A stretch of DNA of 64,000 bases from Elephas maximus indicus. Its lineage: Eukaryota > Chordata > Mammalia > Proboscidea > Elephantidae. How positions within the stretch are numbered: the first letter of the stretch is position 1; every line of letters begins with the position of its first letter. Shown here in pieces: positions 52,438 to 64,000 of the stretch. The stretch is from positions 15,114,878-15,178,877 of the forward strand of contig NC_064839.1 in assembly GCF_024166365.1 (NCBI RefSeq). The letters run 5' to 3'. Below the pieces are notes generated by a model. The model worked only from the letters and a program-made list of their open reading frames with translations, had not been told where the DNA came from and made no database searches. The translations under genes and the position numbers were made by a program.

Positions 52438-53085
52438 TTTTTTATTATACTTCAGATGAAGGTTTACAGAACAAACTAGCTTCTCGTTAAACAGTTAGTA
52501 CACATACTGTTTTATGACGTTGGTTAACAACCCCACAACATGTCAACACTCTCCCTCCTCAACCCTGGGTTCCCTATTACTAGCTTTCCTGTCCCCTCCT
52601 GCCTTCTAGTCCTTGCCCCTGAGCTCTTAAGTCCCTTTAGTCTCGTTTTGTTTTATGGGCCTGTTTAATCTTTGGCTGAAGGGTGAACCTCAGGAGTGAC
52701 TTCATTACTGAGCTAAAAGGGTGTCTGGGGGCCATACTCTTGGGTTTCTCCAGTCTCTGTCAGGTCAGTAAGTCTGACCTTTTTTTGTGAGTTAGAATTC
52801 GTTCTACATTTTTCTCCAGCTTTGTTGGGGACCCTCTATTGTGATCCCTGTCAGAGCAGTCAGGGGTGGTAGCCAGGCACCATCTAGTTGTACTGGACCC
52901 AGTCTGGTGGAAGCCGTGGTAGATGCGGTCCATGAGTCCTTTGGACTAATCTTTCCCTTTTATCTTTAGTTTTCTTCATTCTCCCTTGCACCCGAAAGGG
53001 TGAGACCAGTGGAATGTCTTACATGGCCGCTCTCAGGCTTTTAAGACTTCAGATGCTACAAGCACAAGGAGATCTTGGGGTGATG
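52438..53085 (-). mobile_element. L1 3' UTR, reverse
   Basis: CAGATGAAGGTTTACAGAAC, GGCTGAAGGGTGAACCTCAG and CCATCTAGTTGTACTGGACC, as at 1822-2402. Confidence 0.8.
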
Positions 53086-53139
53086 TGACTCTTCTGTATC
53101 CTTGCTTATGGTGCTTACAGATACATTTATCAGTTTAAA

Positions 53140-56110
53140 AATGTGTTGTTTAATTTTCAGATATTTGGGGATTTTACAGGTATCTTTCTCTTAGTGATTT
53201 CTACTTTGTTTCTGTTATGGTTAGAGGGCATACTCTGTATGACTTCAATTCTTTTAAATTAGTTAAATTCATTTTGTGGCCTAGATTATGGTCTATCTTG
53301 GTTAATGTTCCATGGGTGGAGTGTTTTGTAAATATCAATTAATCAATTTTGTTGATATTGTTGTTTAGTTCTTCTATATCCTTGTTGATTTTCTGTTTTC
53401 TTGTTCTGTTGATTATTGAGAGAAGGGTGTTAAAATCTCCAACTATGATTTTGCATTTGTCTATTTCTCCTTTCAGTTCTGTTATTTTTTTGCCTCATGT
53501 ATTTTGAACTCTGCTGGTTGTTAAGTGCATACACATTTAAAATTGTTATGACTTCTTGGAGAATTGGGCCCTTTATCATTATGTAATGTCCTTTTGTCTC
53601 TGTTAATATTCTGTGTTCTGAAGTTTCCTTATATGATATTAGCATAGTGACTCCAGCTTCCTTTCTGTTCAAGTTTGTATTTTTCATCCTTTTACTTTTA
53701 CCTATTTACGTCTTTATGCTTAAAGTGGTTTGTTTTAGTCCAATCTGAAAATCTCTTTCTTTTAATTGGTATATTTAGGCCATTTACATTTATGTAATTA
53801 TTAATATTTTTTGATTTAGGTCTACAGTTATATTTGTTTTGTATTGGTCCCTTCTGTTTTTTGTTCCTCTATTCCCCCTTTCCTGCCTACTTTTGGATTA
53901 TTATTACTATTTTTTTTAGTTTTCCATTCTAATTTATCTGTGGACTTTTTTTTTTTTTTTGCTGTATCTCTTTGTACTTTGTTAGTGGTTTTATAGCAAT
54001 TCAAATGTGCATATTAATCTTTCACAGTCTATTTAGAGTTAATATTTTACCACTTGAAGTAAAATGTAGAAACCTTACAAACCGTATATGTTCTTTTGCC
54101 TTTTTCCCTTTGTGTTATACTTTTTATATGCATTACGTCTACACGTATCAAAATTCTGCCAGACTGTTATAATTTTTGTTTTCAATAGTTATACATATTT
54201 TGATCAATTTAAGAGGGGAAAATAATATTTTTTATGTTTACTCAGATATTTACAATTTATCTTGCTCTTCCTTCTTTCCAGAAGTTTAAATTTTCCCTTT
54301 ACTATTATTACCCTTCAAACCAAAGAATTTCCTTTAGCATTTCTTTTAGAGGAAATTTACTGGCTACAAATCCTCGTAGTTTTCGTACACCTAAGAAAAT
54401 CTTTATTTTGCTTTTATTCCTGAAGGATGGTTTCACTAGATTTAGAATTCTTCTCTGATCTATTAGCACTTTAAGATGCTGTTTTCACTGTCCTCTGACC
54501 TCCACGGATGACTAGTTGGCTGTTATTCAAATAACTGTTCATCTATATGTAAATGTCATTTTTCTGTGGCTGCTTTCGTTATGCTATATCTGACTATGGT
54601 TTTTGTGCTTATTTTATCTGGGGGTCTCTGAGCATCTCAAGTCTGCGAATCTATGTTTTTCACCAAATTTGGAAAGTTTTTGGCTATTATTTCTTCAAAT
54701 GCTTTTGTGCACCAGTCTCTTTTCCTCTTCGTGTGATTCTCCAATGACCTGAATGTTAGATGCTTTGATATTTTCCCATAAGTCTGTGAGCCTCCATTCA
54801 CTTATTTTCAATTTTTTTTCTCTTGATTGTTCAGCTTGGATAATTTCTATTGATTTATCTTCAAGTTTACTGACTCCTTCCTCTATTATCTTTATTCTGC
54901 TATTGAGGCCCTACAATTGATTTTCTATTTCAGATATTTTTATAATTTCCATTTGGTTATTTTTTATAGTTTCTATTTCTCAGCTAACTTCCATCTTTCA
55001 ACCCATTTCAAGAGTGTTTACCTTCATGTCATGTAGCATAGTATAACAGCGCTTTATAGTCTTTGTCTGATATTTACAACATCTAGGAATCGAATCGACG
55101 GCACTGGGTTTTTTTTGGTGGGTTTAGGTAATCTTGGGATTGTCTTTTCCTTTGATCGATGGTCACATTTTTCTGGTTCTTCATGAGTTGAGTAATTTTG
55201 GATTGTATCCTCGACATTTTTAATATTAAGCTGTGAGACTCTGGGTCCTGTTAAAATTCTCTGGAGAATGCTGGATTTTGTTGTTGTTGCTTTAGCAAGC
55301 AGTCACTGTGATTGGGTTCACACCATAAGTTCTATTTCACATTCTGTTGGTGATGGTTCCAATATCAGTTCAGTTTTCAAGCCATTTATTATGCTTCTTT
55401 GGGTTTCTCCCATGTATATACCACTTATGGGTTAGTCTGAGACTTGGGTGGTGATTTATATTTTAATTTAGTTCTCAAAACATTTGCTGTGTTGCTTTGG
55501 GTCTGACCTATATATGGGAAGTACAGGATTAAGCACAAGATTTGTGCTGGTTCATACACAGAATTAAAGGAAATTGTTCTCATGTTCTCTCTTCTCTGAG
55601 GTCCCTTCATGCTCTGTGGCTCATAGGGGCTCCTTTCCCAGCTACCTGACAAGAAAAACTGTATGTGTCTTGCTGTTTAGCTGGTCGTATTGCCGCAACA
55701 GCTGCATGTGCATGAGTGAAGTCAGCCTTTGGTGTAGGGCAGGAATGAAAAGAGAGGAAAAAAAAAAAAATGTGGGGATTCTTTCCACACATTCGCACTC
55801 CTAAGCACCCATTTTCCTGGCCCTCTGGCCAGAATGATACGGTTTTCTCAATTATTTTGCTGCTTGCCTCATCCACTGCACCTCCATTTGGCACTCCCCT
55901 TGGGTCAATGCTTGGTGAGAAAATAGGGGGAAAGAACTTATTCTCATATTATTTGTTTCTCCAGTTTTTGACTCTTTTCCCCCAATCTGTATTCCTTTGC
56001 TTCAGTCTTCAGGTAGTTGCTTTTTGTATTTTGTTCGAGTTTTTACTTCGTAATCCGTGGGAGAGGTAGGCTGTACTGGGCTTATTTTATCTTGACCAGC
56101 ACTGAAAGTC
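53140..56110 (-). mobile_element. old L1/HAL1-type block, reverse
   Basis: Continuous antisense L1 text: GGGTGTTAAAATCTCCAACT, GGCCATTTACATTTATGTAA, AAAGTTTTTGGCTATTATTT and, towards the 5' side, GGTCCTGTTAAAATTCTCTG and GTACTGGGCTTATTTTATC. It may be several insertions. A SINE tail scrap (AATCGAATCGACGGCACTGG) sits at about 55089-55108. Confidence 0.65.
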
Positions 56111-57169
56111 TGTGATGGACTAATTTTAAGAGGAAAATGAATTTATGTACTAGGTGTGTAATATTTAATAATCAATATGGGGAAAATTTTTAAATTTCGT
56201 TTTCACACAGGATTTTTCTCCTGTTGTCTCCACGTTTTCTATTTTTTGTCTGGTCAGGAAGCCGGTACCATGTAGGAAAGGCTAAGAGCTGTAAGAAGCC
56301 ACAGCCCCAGGCAGGAAAGTCAGGGCCAAGAGTGCAGGATATCAGGGAGGAAGGGTCCTGGATAGGTAGGTGAGAGGACATTGCTGCCATTTTGCCTGCC
56401 TAGCACCCTGCCTGTTCACCATCTTTTAGCAAGTTCTCTCACTCTCAGCCCCTGTGCTCTGGGCAGTGCCCATCCTTCTGCAGGCTCCAGCGGTGGACAG
56501 CGTGGTTCACATCCAAGCCAATCAGCACATCCTTACTTTTTTGGACTGCCATAATTGGTTTTAAGGATGGGGTTGGGTTGTGATCTCACTGGAGACAATG
56601 AGACAAAATGAAACTTTTGTTGACGCTGTTGAGAAAGCTGTGAGGTCTTTCATGCTGAACATGAACCTGGGAGCATTTAGGCGCTGAAGCTGCTGGACAC
56701 CATCTTGTCCACAGATGATGCTTGGGAATGATGCCACTGTGCAGGAGGGGACAGAGTGAAGGAAAGACAGAGGGAGAAAGAACATCCCTCTGGCATCCTT
56801 TGTGCCCCTGAATCAGCCTGCACTTGCACTACTGAGCATTTCAGATATGGGGACCCAAATTCCCTTTTGTCTTACCCATTTAGGCTCAGGTTTTCTGTCA
56901 CTTGCAATGGAAATAGACATTTCAGGGACATGAACAGAAGCCTCTATGGGGAGTGTGGACATGCATCCATGGGCTTGGTAAAAGCTCATGGACTCCTTGA
57001 GGCTACAAGGGGAGAAATGAATATCTGCGTGGGGTCGCCAGGCACGGGAATGTAAAGATGGTGTGAAAGAAAGACTTAGAAGAACTCGGTCATGGGAATG
57101 GCCTCCTCAGGGAACAGCCCTGATGCCTACAATTGGTTCTGAAGAGCCAGACACACAGAACTGGGGGCT
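56111..57169. other. unclassified intergenic
   Basis: No exon or named repeat recognised; short overlapping frames only. Confidence 0.35.
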
Positions 57170-57600
57170 CCTTCTTCTACATGGCTATCCTTTCTCTCTC
57201 CTCATATACTCTCCTTTCTGGATTCCTACAACTTTGTGCACATACCTCCATCATTATGATGGCCTGAAGTTATCTTCCCTTGTCTGTTCTCCCCCTGGTG
57301 GTGCAACAGTTAAGCACTTGATTGCTAATCAAAAGGTAGGCAGTTCAAACCCACCCAGTGGCTCCAAGGGAGAAAAGACCTGGAGATCTGCTCCTGTAAC
57401 AGCCTGGGAAACCCTATGGGGTGGTTATACTCTGTCATGTGGGTCACTGCGAGTCAAAATAACAACATGCTCCTTCCCCATATGTGGCAAATTCCTTGAG
57501 GGCAGGATGCTTGGTGCTCTCTTCCTTATACTTAACAGTGCCTAACACAGGGCCTGATGCATAGAAGGCACTCGAGAAATGTTTGTTGAGAGAATGAATG
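57170..57600 (+). repeat. L2 3' end, split by a SINE
   Basis: CAAATTCCTTGAGGGCAGGA, CAGTGCCTAACACAGGGCC and GAGAAATGTTTGTTGAGAG are L2 3' text; the left half precedes the SINE. Confidence 0.75.
57288..57466 (+). repeat. Afro SINE, elongated-core form, nested in L2
   Basis: CCCCCTGGTGGTGCAACAGT, GGTAGGCAGTTCAAACCCAC, GATCTGCTCCTGTAACAGCC and CACTGCGAGTCAAAATAAC. Confidence 0.9.
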
Positions 57601-59284
57601 AATATCTTCTTGAGGCACTTTCAATTCAGAAGTTCCACAGCAAGTTGTAGGGCTCACAATAGGAATATCTAGAAATTGCTCCTGCCCCTCCATTCCTCAG
57701 GTTCCAAATTCAGATAACCCCAGCCTTTGGCCACAGCTGGACACCTGACCCAAGACGGGCTCACACAGGAGGGCACCAGGCCGGACTGCACCAAACACAG
57801 CCCTTCTGCAAAATTTGGGATTTGGGTGACTGGCCTGAAACGTGCCATCCAAGCGATGTGGGTGATGATGGGGGCGGGAAGCCATGTTTCCTGCCGTGTA
57901 GTTGGAGGAAACAGAAGATGCTGGTGTGTGGCGGAAGAAAGGACGGAACAGAGAGAAGGGCTGAGATGACAGATCCAGGCTATGCCAGACTGCTCCCGCA
58001 TCCTTCCCTGCATCTGGGTCCCTCTCCTGCACACCTCCCCCACCCTTTCCTCAGGAAGAGTTGTGTTTGGTTCCCACTCCTTGCAACCAAAAATGTTCTA
58101 ACACTTATGTCTCTCTTTCCTTGGACAATTGTTGCTTTCTCCGAGAAAGGAGAGTTTCTCCCATGCCGCCTGTCATTCCCGCTCAACTAGCTTCCTCTTT
58201 CTCAACTAGTTTCACCTTTCATAGAGTGAGAGACATTCTCCTTGACTTACTTCTTCAAGAATCTTGCATGGGGAGGGTGCTCAAAGGACATTTATCAGCC
58301 ATGCAAGAATGTTGTATGGATGAAGGCTGAGACTAGCCTGAAATGACCTAAATCTTGGACTGAAAGGTGCTCAAAAGTGACAATGACATTGGGGATAATG
58401 ATTTGGGGTTTTGGCCTTTCCAGGAGCAGAAATCAGACTCATTGCCCTGAGGGTGTTACAGTTCCCTTAAGAGCTGTTATTACTGTTGTTGTTGTCATTA
58501 TCATTATACCTCAACTTCGCTGAGCACTCCGAGATGTGATAGTTCTGGGTGCCCATTTTCTCTCAGCCTCTAAAACTTTACTACTTCATGGCCACCTGTG
58601 GCCGCACTTTAGCTGACTCAAATTAGACTTTTGCTCTTGCTGACAAAATTAATGCAACTGTGGTTATTTTCTTCCTTTTACTTACAGAACAAAAAAGAAA
58701 AGAAAAAATGAAAGGAACATTATCTGTTGGTTTTCTACGTGGCACAGAACGTTATTGAAATGAATAGTTGAATGAACTTTTGGGAGGGACACTTCCGATG
58801 TTCATTTTCTGGGAGAAAACCCATTAGTCGCTTGTCTCTGGCCCAATTTCCTTTGTTGACAATATAGGAATTCAAGTGTGGAAGAAGGACCTCCGTGACC
58901 CCTTGTCTGTACACAGTTCACTTGAGGCCAGGGACAATGTTAAGCTGAACTTTGCTTTGGCTAACTGCAGGAATGTAACTTTGTATTTCCAATGCCAGAT
59001 AGCTTGCTTTTTTCTTTTGTTATTTTAGATTTAGGAACTGTAAGTGTCTTGGCACTGATTATTTTAGCTGCCATGATGCTAATGATTCACATACTGAAAA
59101 ATTAAAATATCCTGGAAAGCCTCTGCTAAAGGAGGGATTTCAAAGTACATTCATTATGCTGACAAATGTGCCTTTAGAGATGCTTAAGGAAGCATGATTT
59201 TATTCGGTCTTGTTCCTGAAGGCAGTACAAGTACCCTTTCTATTCACGAATATTTTTTTTCTTTGAAAAAAAAGGCAAGCGGTA
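57601..59284. other. unclassified, largely repeat-free intergenic block
   Basis: No repeats were recognised in about 1.7 kb, unusual for this half of the window. It has mixed composition and no convincing coding frame. Confidence 0.4.
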
Positions 59285-59850
59285 GGAATAGTTCACAAAG
59301 GAAGAAAGGCAAATGGCCAATAAACATGTGAACAGACGCTTAATTAAAGAAATGGAAATGAAACAATGAGTTTTTTTTTTTTTCCTAACATAGGGAAAAA
59401 TTATATAAAGGCTGATAATACTCAGAGTTGCTGAGAAATATTTTAATGGTTCTCATATTCTTTTAATATTCCACTGAAGGTAGTGGGAACTAGCAGGCCT
59501 TTAAATGTGCACACTGATCGACTCAGAGACTGTACCTGGAGGCACTCATCCTATGGACTTAGTTGGATTCCTTTGTGGGGATGAGTACCTGAGGCCATTT
59601 ACTGAAGGGTTGCTCAGGAGAAAGGCTAGGAGCAACCTAACATCTACCGCCAGGGGCTGGCTAGATTAAGTGACGGAAGTGTGTGGGGCAGGCACTAATA
59701 AGATGGCGCAGAACTTCATACAGGATTGCGGAGGGATGTCCTGTTAACTTCAGTAAAACAAGTTATTAAACTGTGCGTATTGAGATTCCATTTCTGTAAG
59801 GAATCTGTCCATGTGCATTTAAAAAAGAAGTCTGGAAGGACAGTTGCTAA
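59285..59850 (+). mobile_element. possible old L1 remnant
   Basis: GGCAAATGGCCAATAAACAT and AAAGAAATGGAAATGAAACA look like L1 ORF2 text; the rest is weak. Confidence 0.35.
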
Positions 59851-59954
59851 CATAACATTGTTCTCCGGATGGTTGGTCTGTGCCTCCCCACCCCAGCCCA
59901 CCCTACTTTGGAATTTTCAAATTTTCACTGATTTTTTTTTTACAGTGAGCGTTC

Positions 59955-60140
59955 TTATCTAGTCAATTCCAACTGGTGGTGACCCGTTGTGTGTCAGAGT
60001 AGAACTGCGCTCCATAACGTCTTCAGTGACCATTTTTTCAGAAGTAGATCATCAGGCATTTCTTCCGAGGGGCTTTAGGATGGCCTTTAACTGCCAACCT
60101 TTCAGTTAGCAGCCGAGCATATTAACCATTTGCACCATTT
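59955..60140 (-). repeat. Afro SINE, long-core subfamily
   Basis: TAGTCAATTCCAACTGGTGG, CAGAAGTAGATCATCAGGC and TATTAACCATTTGCACC. Confidence 0.85.
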
Positions 60141-60534
60141 TTATATTCAGGAGCCCATCTTGGCCAGCCACAGATCTATGGATTCATTGAACACCTGTAC
60201 TCCAGTTTAAAATGAAAAAATATTATTATATAGATTTAGAGTCCACCCATCCCCCTACCCCCATCAGTGTTTCTGTGACATCTTCCCCTAGAAGCGAATG
60301 TCTACTTCTTGCCCCATCCCTGGCTTCCCTACAAGAGTGGCTGAAGGGATGGACTCTGAGCACATGGCCTGGTGGACCTTCAGTCTCGGCCCCTGCAGGT
60401 CACTTGCACCCACAGTTGGCACCACCCCTCTTCTGGTCAAGGGGAATTTGTGTGTAGAATGTGGGGTGCTCTGGGAAGTTCCTGGAGCCAATGGCAGCAA
60501 AGCTGGGCACCAGCCCCATACTGGCAAAACAAGT
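60141..60534. other. unclassified intergenic
   Basis: Nothing recognised. Confidence 0.35.
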
Positions 60535-60809
60535 TGTTGTAGCTGCCATCCATTGAATCAGTTCCAACTCGTGGCGAGTCCATGCGTGACAGGATCGGAC
60601 TGTTGTGATCCGTAGGGTTTTACTGCCTGGTTTTTGGAAGCAGATCACCAGGCCTTTCTTTCTAGTCTGTCCTAGTCTGGAAGCTCCCCTGAACCCTGTT
60701 CAGCATCACTGACAGATGGTTGGCGGCTGTGCGTGAGGTACACTGACTGGAAATCTAGCTTGGCTCTTCTGCATGGAAGGTGAGAATTCTACCACTGAAC
60801 CACCAATGA
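60535..60809 (-). repeat. SINE with tRNA-Gly-derived head, longer copy
   Basis: The minus strand starts CATTGGTGGTTCAGTGGTAG and AATTCTCACCTTCCATGCAG (tRNA-Gly), then a core with CCAGACTAGGACAGACTAG (RTE 5'-like), then a tail GAGTTGGAACTGATTCAATG and (AAC)n. Confidence 0.78.
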
Positions 60810-61034
60810 CCCCTGGCAAAGTGAGTGGCATCCCAAAAACCAGTGTCAAGGCTTTCTGCCCTTGCTGCCCTGCTCCCTGGAGCCAAGGCCTGAAAGAGGT
60901 GCTGATTGGCCGATCTTGGTCTCATGCATGTCAGTGCTTGCTGGGAACAGAATAAAGAGTGCTGATTGACAGACTCTGTCTCTTCTCAAAATAGCTGAGG
61001 GGCAGAGGGTCCTCAAAAGGAAACTGAGTCATGG

Positions 61035-61330
61035 GAACCAGGGAGGAAGACCTGTCTCATCCCTGCACCTGGCCACTCAATTGTTGCCCTCCAGGCCTCA
61101 GGACCTTTTCACAAATTGTTCCCTCTGCCTGCAGCGATCTGTCTCCAAATGTTTGCCTGGCTGGCTCCTCGTCGTTCACGGCTCAACTCAAGGCTACCTC
61201 TAGCAGACCTTGCCTATTCTGCCATATCCCTCTGCCAGGCCACCTGGTCTCCTCCACCCTGGTCCCCTGCTTTATTTTCTCCAATGCACTGTCATCTGTC
61301 TCAATTTAAGTTGGTAAACCCCTGCTCGCC
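61035..61330 (+). repeat. L2 3' region
   Basis: CTCAGGACCTTTTCACAAAT, GTTCCCTCTGCCTGCAGCG and CGGCTCAACTCAAGGCTACC. Confidence 0.65.
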
Positions 61331-61333
61331 ACC

Positions 61334-61845
61334 TGTCATGGATTGAATTGTGTCCCTCCAAAAATATGTGTCAACTTGGTTAGGCCATGATTCCCAGTGT
61401 TGTGTGGTTGTCATCCATTCTGTGATTGTAATTTTATGTTGAGAGGATTAGGGTGGGATTGTAATACCACCCTTACTCAGGTCACCTCCCTGACCCAAGG
61501 TAAAGGGAGTTTTCCTGGGGTGTAACCTGCACCACCTTTTATCTCTCAAGAGATGAAAGGGAAGCAAGCAGAGAGGTGGGGACTTCATACCACCAAGAAA
61601 GCAGCACCAGGAGCAGAGTGTGTCCTTTGGACATGGGGCCCCTGCACCTGAGACGCTCATAGGCTATGGGAAGATAGAGGACAAGGACCTTCTTCCAGAG
61701 CTGACAGAAAGAGAAAGCCTTCCCCTGGAGCCGACACTGTGACTTTGGACTTGCAACCTACTAGACCGTGAGAAAATAAATTTCTCTTTGTTAAAGCCAT
61801 CCACTTGTGGTATTTCTGTTATGGAAGCACTGGATAACTAAGACA
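61334..61845 (+). mobile_element. MaLR-like solo LTR, family member 3
   Basis: TGTCATGGATTGAATTGTGT to GATAACTAAGACA, with AATAAA near the 3' end. CCACC (61329-61333) and CCACT (61846-61850) form an imperfect 5-bp duplication. Confidence 0.86.
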
Positions 61846-62127
61846 CCACTTATATGGGTGCAGGCAGAGCTTTGGGGTGCTGGGAATGTGAAAGGCCTAT
61901 TACCACGCTATAGGAAGGAGCCAACGGTATTAAGGGGATGAACAGCTATGAAAATTACCCTATAAATCGCAAGAACGTGATGAGTGCAGCCCCAGAAGCT
62001 TGTTCAAGGTGCAGAAGCAGCAGCAACGACAGAGGAAGTGATTCTCTCCCTCTGGGAGGGCAGGGAAGAGGTAACTGAATTGGGTTCTAAAGACCTAATA
62101 GGAGTTTTCTCTGAGTGAGGCAGTTGA
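61846..62127. other. unclassified intergenic
   Basis: Short spacer, nothing recognised. Confidence 0.35.
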
Positions 62128-62278
62128 ATATTTACTGGGAGCTTACTCTGTGCCAGGCACTGTAGTAAATGCCTTATGGGTGTTAACTCCTTTAATTCTT
62201 ACCACAACTTAGTGAAGTAGATGTCTGCTTGCAAGACTTTTACAGATGAGGAAACCACGGCTCGTACAAATTAAGGAA
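62128..62278 (-). repeat. MIR SINE
   Basis: TACTCTGTGCCAGGCACTG, GTTAACTCCTTTAATTCTTA and TTTTACAGATGAGGAAACC. Confidence 0.82.
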
Positions 62279-62289
62279 GCTCCCATATT

Positions 62290-62992
62290 TCAAAGCAAAA
62301 ACAGAACATAACGAATTTTGGTGAGAATGTGGGGAAATTGGAACCTTATCCTTTGCTGGTGGGAATGCAAAATGGTATATTTACTGTGGAAAACAGTGTA
62401 GTGATTCCTCAAAAAAACTAAAAATAGAACTACCATATGAGCCAGCAATTCTACTCCTAGGTATATACCCAAAAGACTTGAAAGTAGAGATTCAAACAGA
62501 GACCTGTATACCAATGTTCATTGCAGCACTATGCACAATAGCAAAAAGGTAGAAACAACCTAAGTGTCCATCAATGGATGAACAGATAAACAATACATGG
62601 TATGTGGTACATACATACAATGGAATACTACTCAGCCAGTAAGAGGAATGAAGTCTTGATACATGCCACGATATGGATGGAGCTTGAAGACATTATGCTG
62701 AATGTAATAAGTCAACTACAAAATGACAAATATTGTATGACTTCACTTTTATAGAAAAACAAGAACAGACAAATATATAGAAACCAAAGCTTATTAGTGG
62801 TTATCAGGGGCAGGAAGGAGGGGGAAAGGGAGGGTAATTGCTTATGGAGTCCTGAGTTTCGGTTTATGGTGATGGAAGAATCACACTGATTAAGGGTAGG
62901 GTTGCACAGGCAATTACTGTAACTGCTGCAAATAAGTTAAACTGGCAAAAGTTTTGTGATAGATACATTTACCGAAAAAAAAAAAAAAAAAG
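62290..62992 (+). mobile_element. old L1 3' end with A-tail
   Basis: TGGTGGGAATGCAAAATGGT, CAGCAATTCTACTCCTAGGT, GTGTCCATCAATGGATGAAC, and an A-run at 62976-62991. Confidence 0.88.
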
Positions 62993-63126
62993 ACTAGCTG
63001 CTGGGGCTGCTTATGTACAAACCAAGGATTTGGATCCTTGGTTTGGAGGCTTAGGGTCATGGTTTTATAAGACATCCCAGTTAATTGGCCTAGTAACGTG
63101 TTTAGCGCTTCTGCTCTACTTCCTAG

Positions 63127-64000
63127 TTTGTTTTCTTTATGTTGAGGTGTAATCCATACTGAAGGCTGCGGTATTTGATCTTCATTAGTAAGTGCTTCAA
63201 GTCCTCTTCACTTGCAGCAAGCAAGGTTGTGTCATCTGCATAATGCAGGTTGTTAATGAGTCTTTCTCCAACCCTGATGCCCCGTTCTTCTTCATGTAGT
63301 CCAACTTCTCAGGTTATTTGCTCAGCATACAGATTGAATAGGTATGGTGAAAGGATACAACCCTGATGCACCTCTTTCCTGACTTTAAACCACTCAGTAT
63401 TCCCTTGTTCTGTCTGAACGACTGCCTCTTGATCTATGTACAGGTTCCTTATGAGCACAATTAAATGTTCTGGAATTCCCATTCTTTGCAATGTTATCCA
63501 TAGTTTGTTATGATCCACACAGTTGCGTGCCTTTGCATAGCCAATAAGACACAGGTAAACATCCTTCTGGTATTCTCTGCTTTCAGCCAGGATCCATCCG
63601 ACATCAGCAATGATATCCCTGGTTCCACGTCCTCTTCTGAAACCAGCCTGAATTTCTGGCAGTTCCCTGTCGATATACTGCTGCAGCCACCTTTGAATGA
63701 TCTTCAGCAAAATTTTGCTTGCATATGGTATTAATGATATTATTCTGTATTTGGTTGGATCACCTTTCTTGGGAATAGGCATAAATATGGATCTCTTCCA
63801 GTTGGTTGTCCAGGAGCTGTCTTCCAAATTTCTTGGCATAGAAAAATGAGTACTTCCAGCACTGCATCTGTTTGTTGAAACACCTCAGTTGGTATTCTGT
63901 CAATTCCTGGAGGCTTATTTTTTGCCAACACCTTCAGTACAGCTTGGACTTCTTCCTTCAGTGCCATTGGTTCCTGATCATATGCAAACTCTTGAAATGG
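63127..64000 (-). mobile_element. RTE LINE, cut at the 3' side, runs off the right edge
   Basis: On the minus strand it carries IPKKGDP, QAGF, YADD-region DNA (GTGTCATCTGCATAATGC) and stops after the Lys-rich motif at 63127. The 3' third and tail present in other copies are missing. The open frame 63839-63309 covers the RT core. The rest lies outside the window. Confidence 0.88.

Overview
The window is mammalian nuclear DNA, almost certainly from an afrotherian and most likely an elephant. Afro-type SINEs (two subfamilies), their partner RTE/BovB-like LINE, L1 3' ends, MaLR LTRs and old MIR/L2/MER5A copies fill most of the space between exons. There are no bacterial-style operons. Almost all open frames in the window are chance frames or pieces of LINEs.

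Region 1 (1-25.2 kb) holds one recognisable protein-coding gene, WDR88, on the + strand. Nine coding exons can be joined with canonical AG/GT borders and compatible phases (5503-24993). They give 343 codons of a WD40 protein that ends in a small CxxC...CxxC zinc-binding-like tail. The first coding exon or exons, about 130 residues by comparison with my memory of human WDR88, lie upstream of the window or were not found. A poly(A) signal follows 215 bp after the stop codon. The introns carry Afro SINEs, RTE pieces, L1, L2, MER5A and MLT1-like LTRs.

Region 2 (25.2-28.4 kb) is a CpG-rich block with NRF1- and ETS-like sites. It contains an intact tRNA-Thr(AGT) gene (26803-26876, +) and an Afro SINE that has kept its CpGs. 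A second tRNA-Thr(AGT) copy lies 5.4 kb further on, on the opposite strand (32261-32334).

Region 3 (28.4-64 kb) is intergenic and repeat-dense. It includes a decayed hAT transposon with 8-bp target duplications (29.7-31.3 kb), large antisense L1 blocks (32.5-37.9 and 51.5-56.1 kb) and three solo MaLR-like LTRs in the window with 5-bp target duplications. It also has a tail-to-tail pair of RTE LINEs (44.4-46.7 kb + and 47.0-50.2 kb -, the latter near full length), a short hAT-like element with ~90-bp inverted ends, and a further RTE running off the right edge. No exon of a second protein gene was recognised. In human, as I remember it, WDR88 sits between GPATCH1 and LRP3, so LRP3 would be expected beyond the right edge.

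The most informative structural signal is modular. The SINEs here combine a tRNA-derived head, a core resembling the 5' end of the local RTE LINE, and a tail resembling the RTE 3' end. One rarer SINE type has a tRNA-Gly head. I do not see a clearly new biological system. The RTE/SINE modularity, the inverted RTE pair, the tRNA/CpG island and the TIR element are the items most worth checking.
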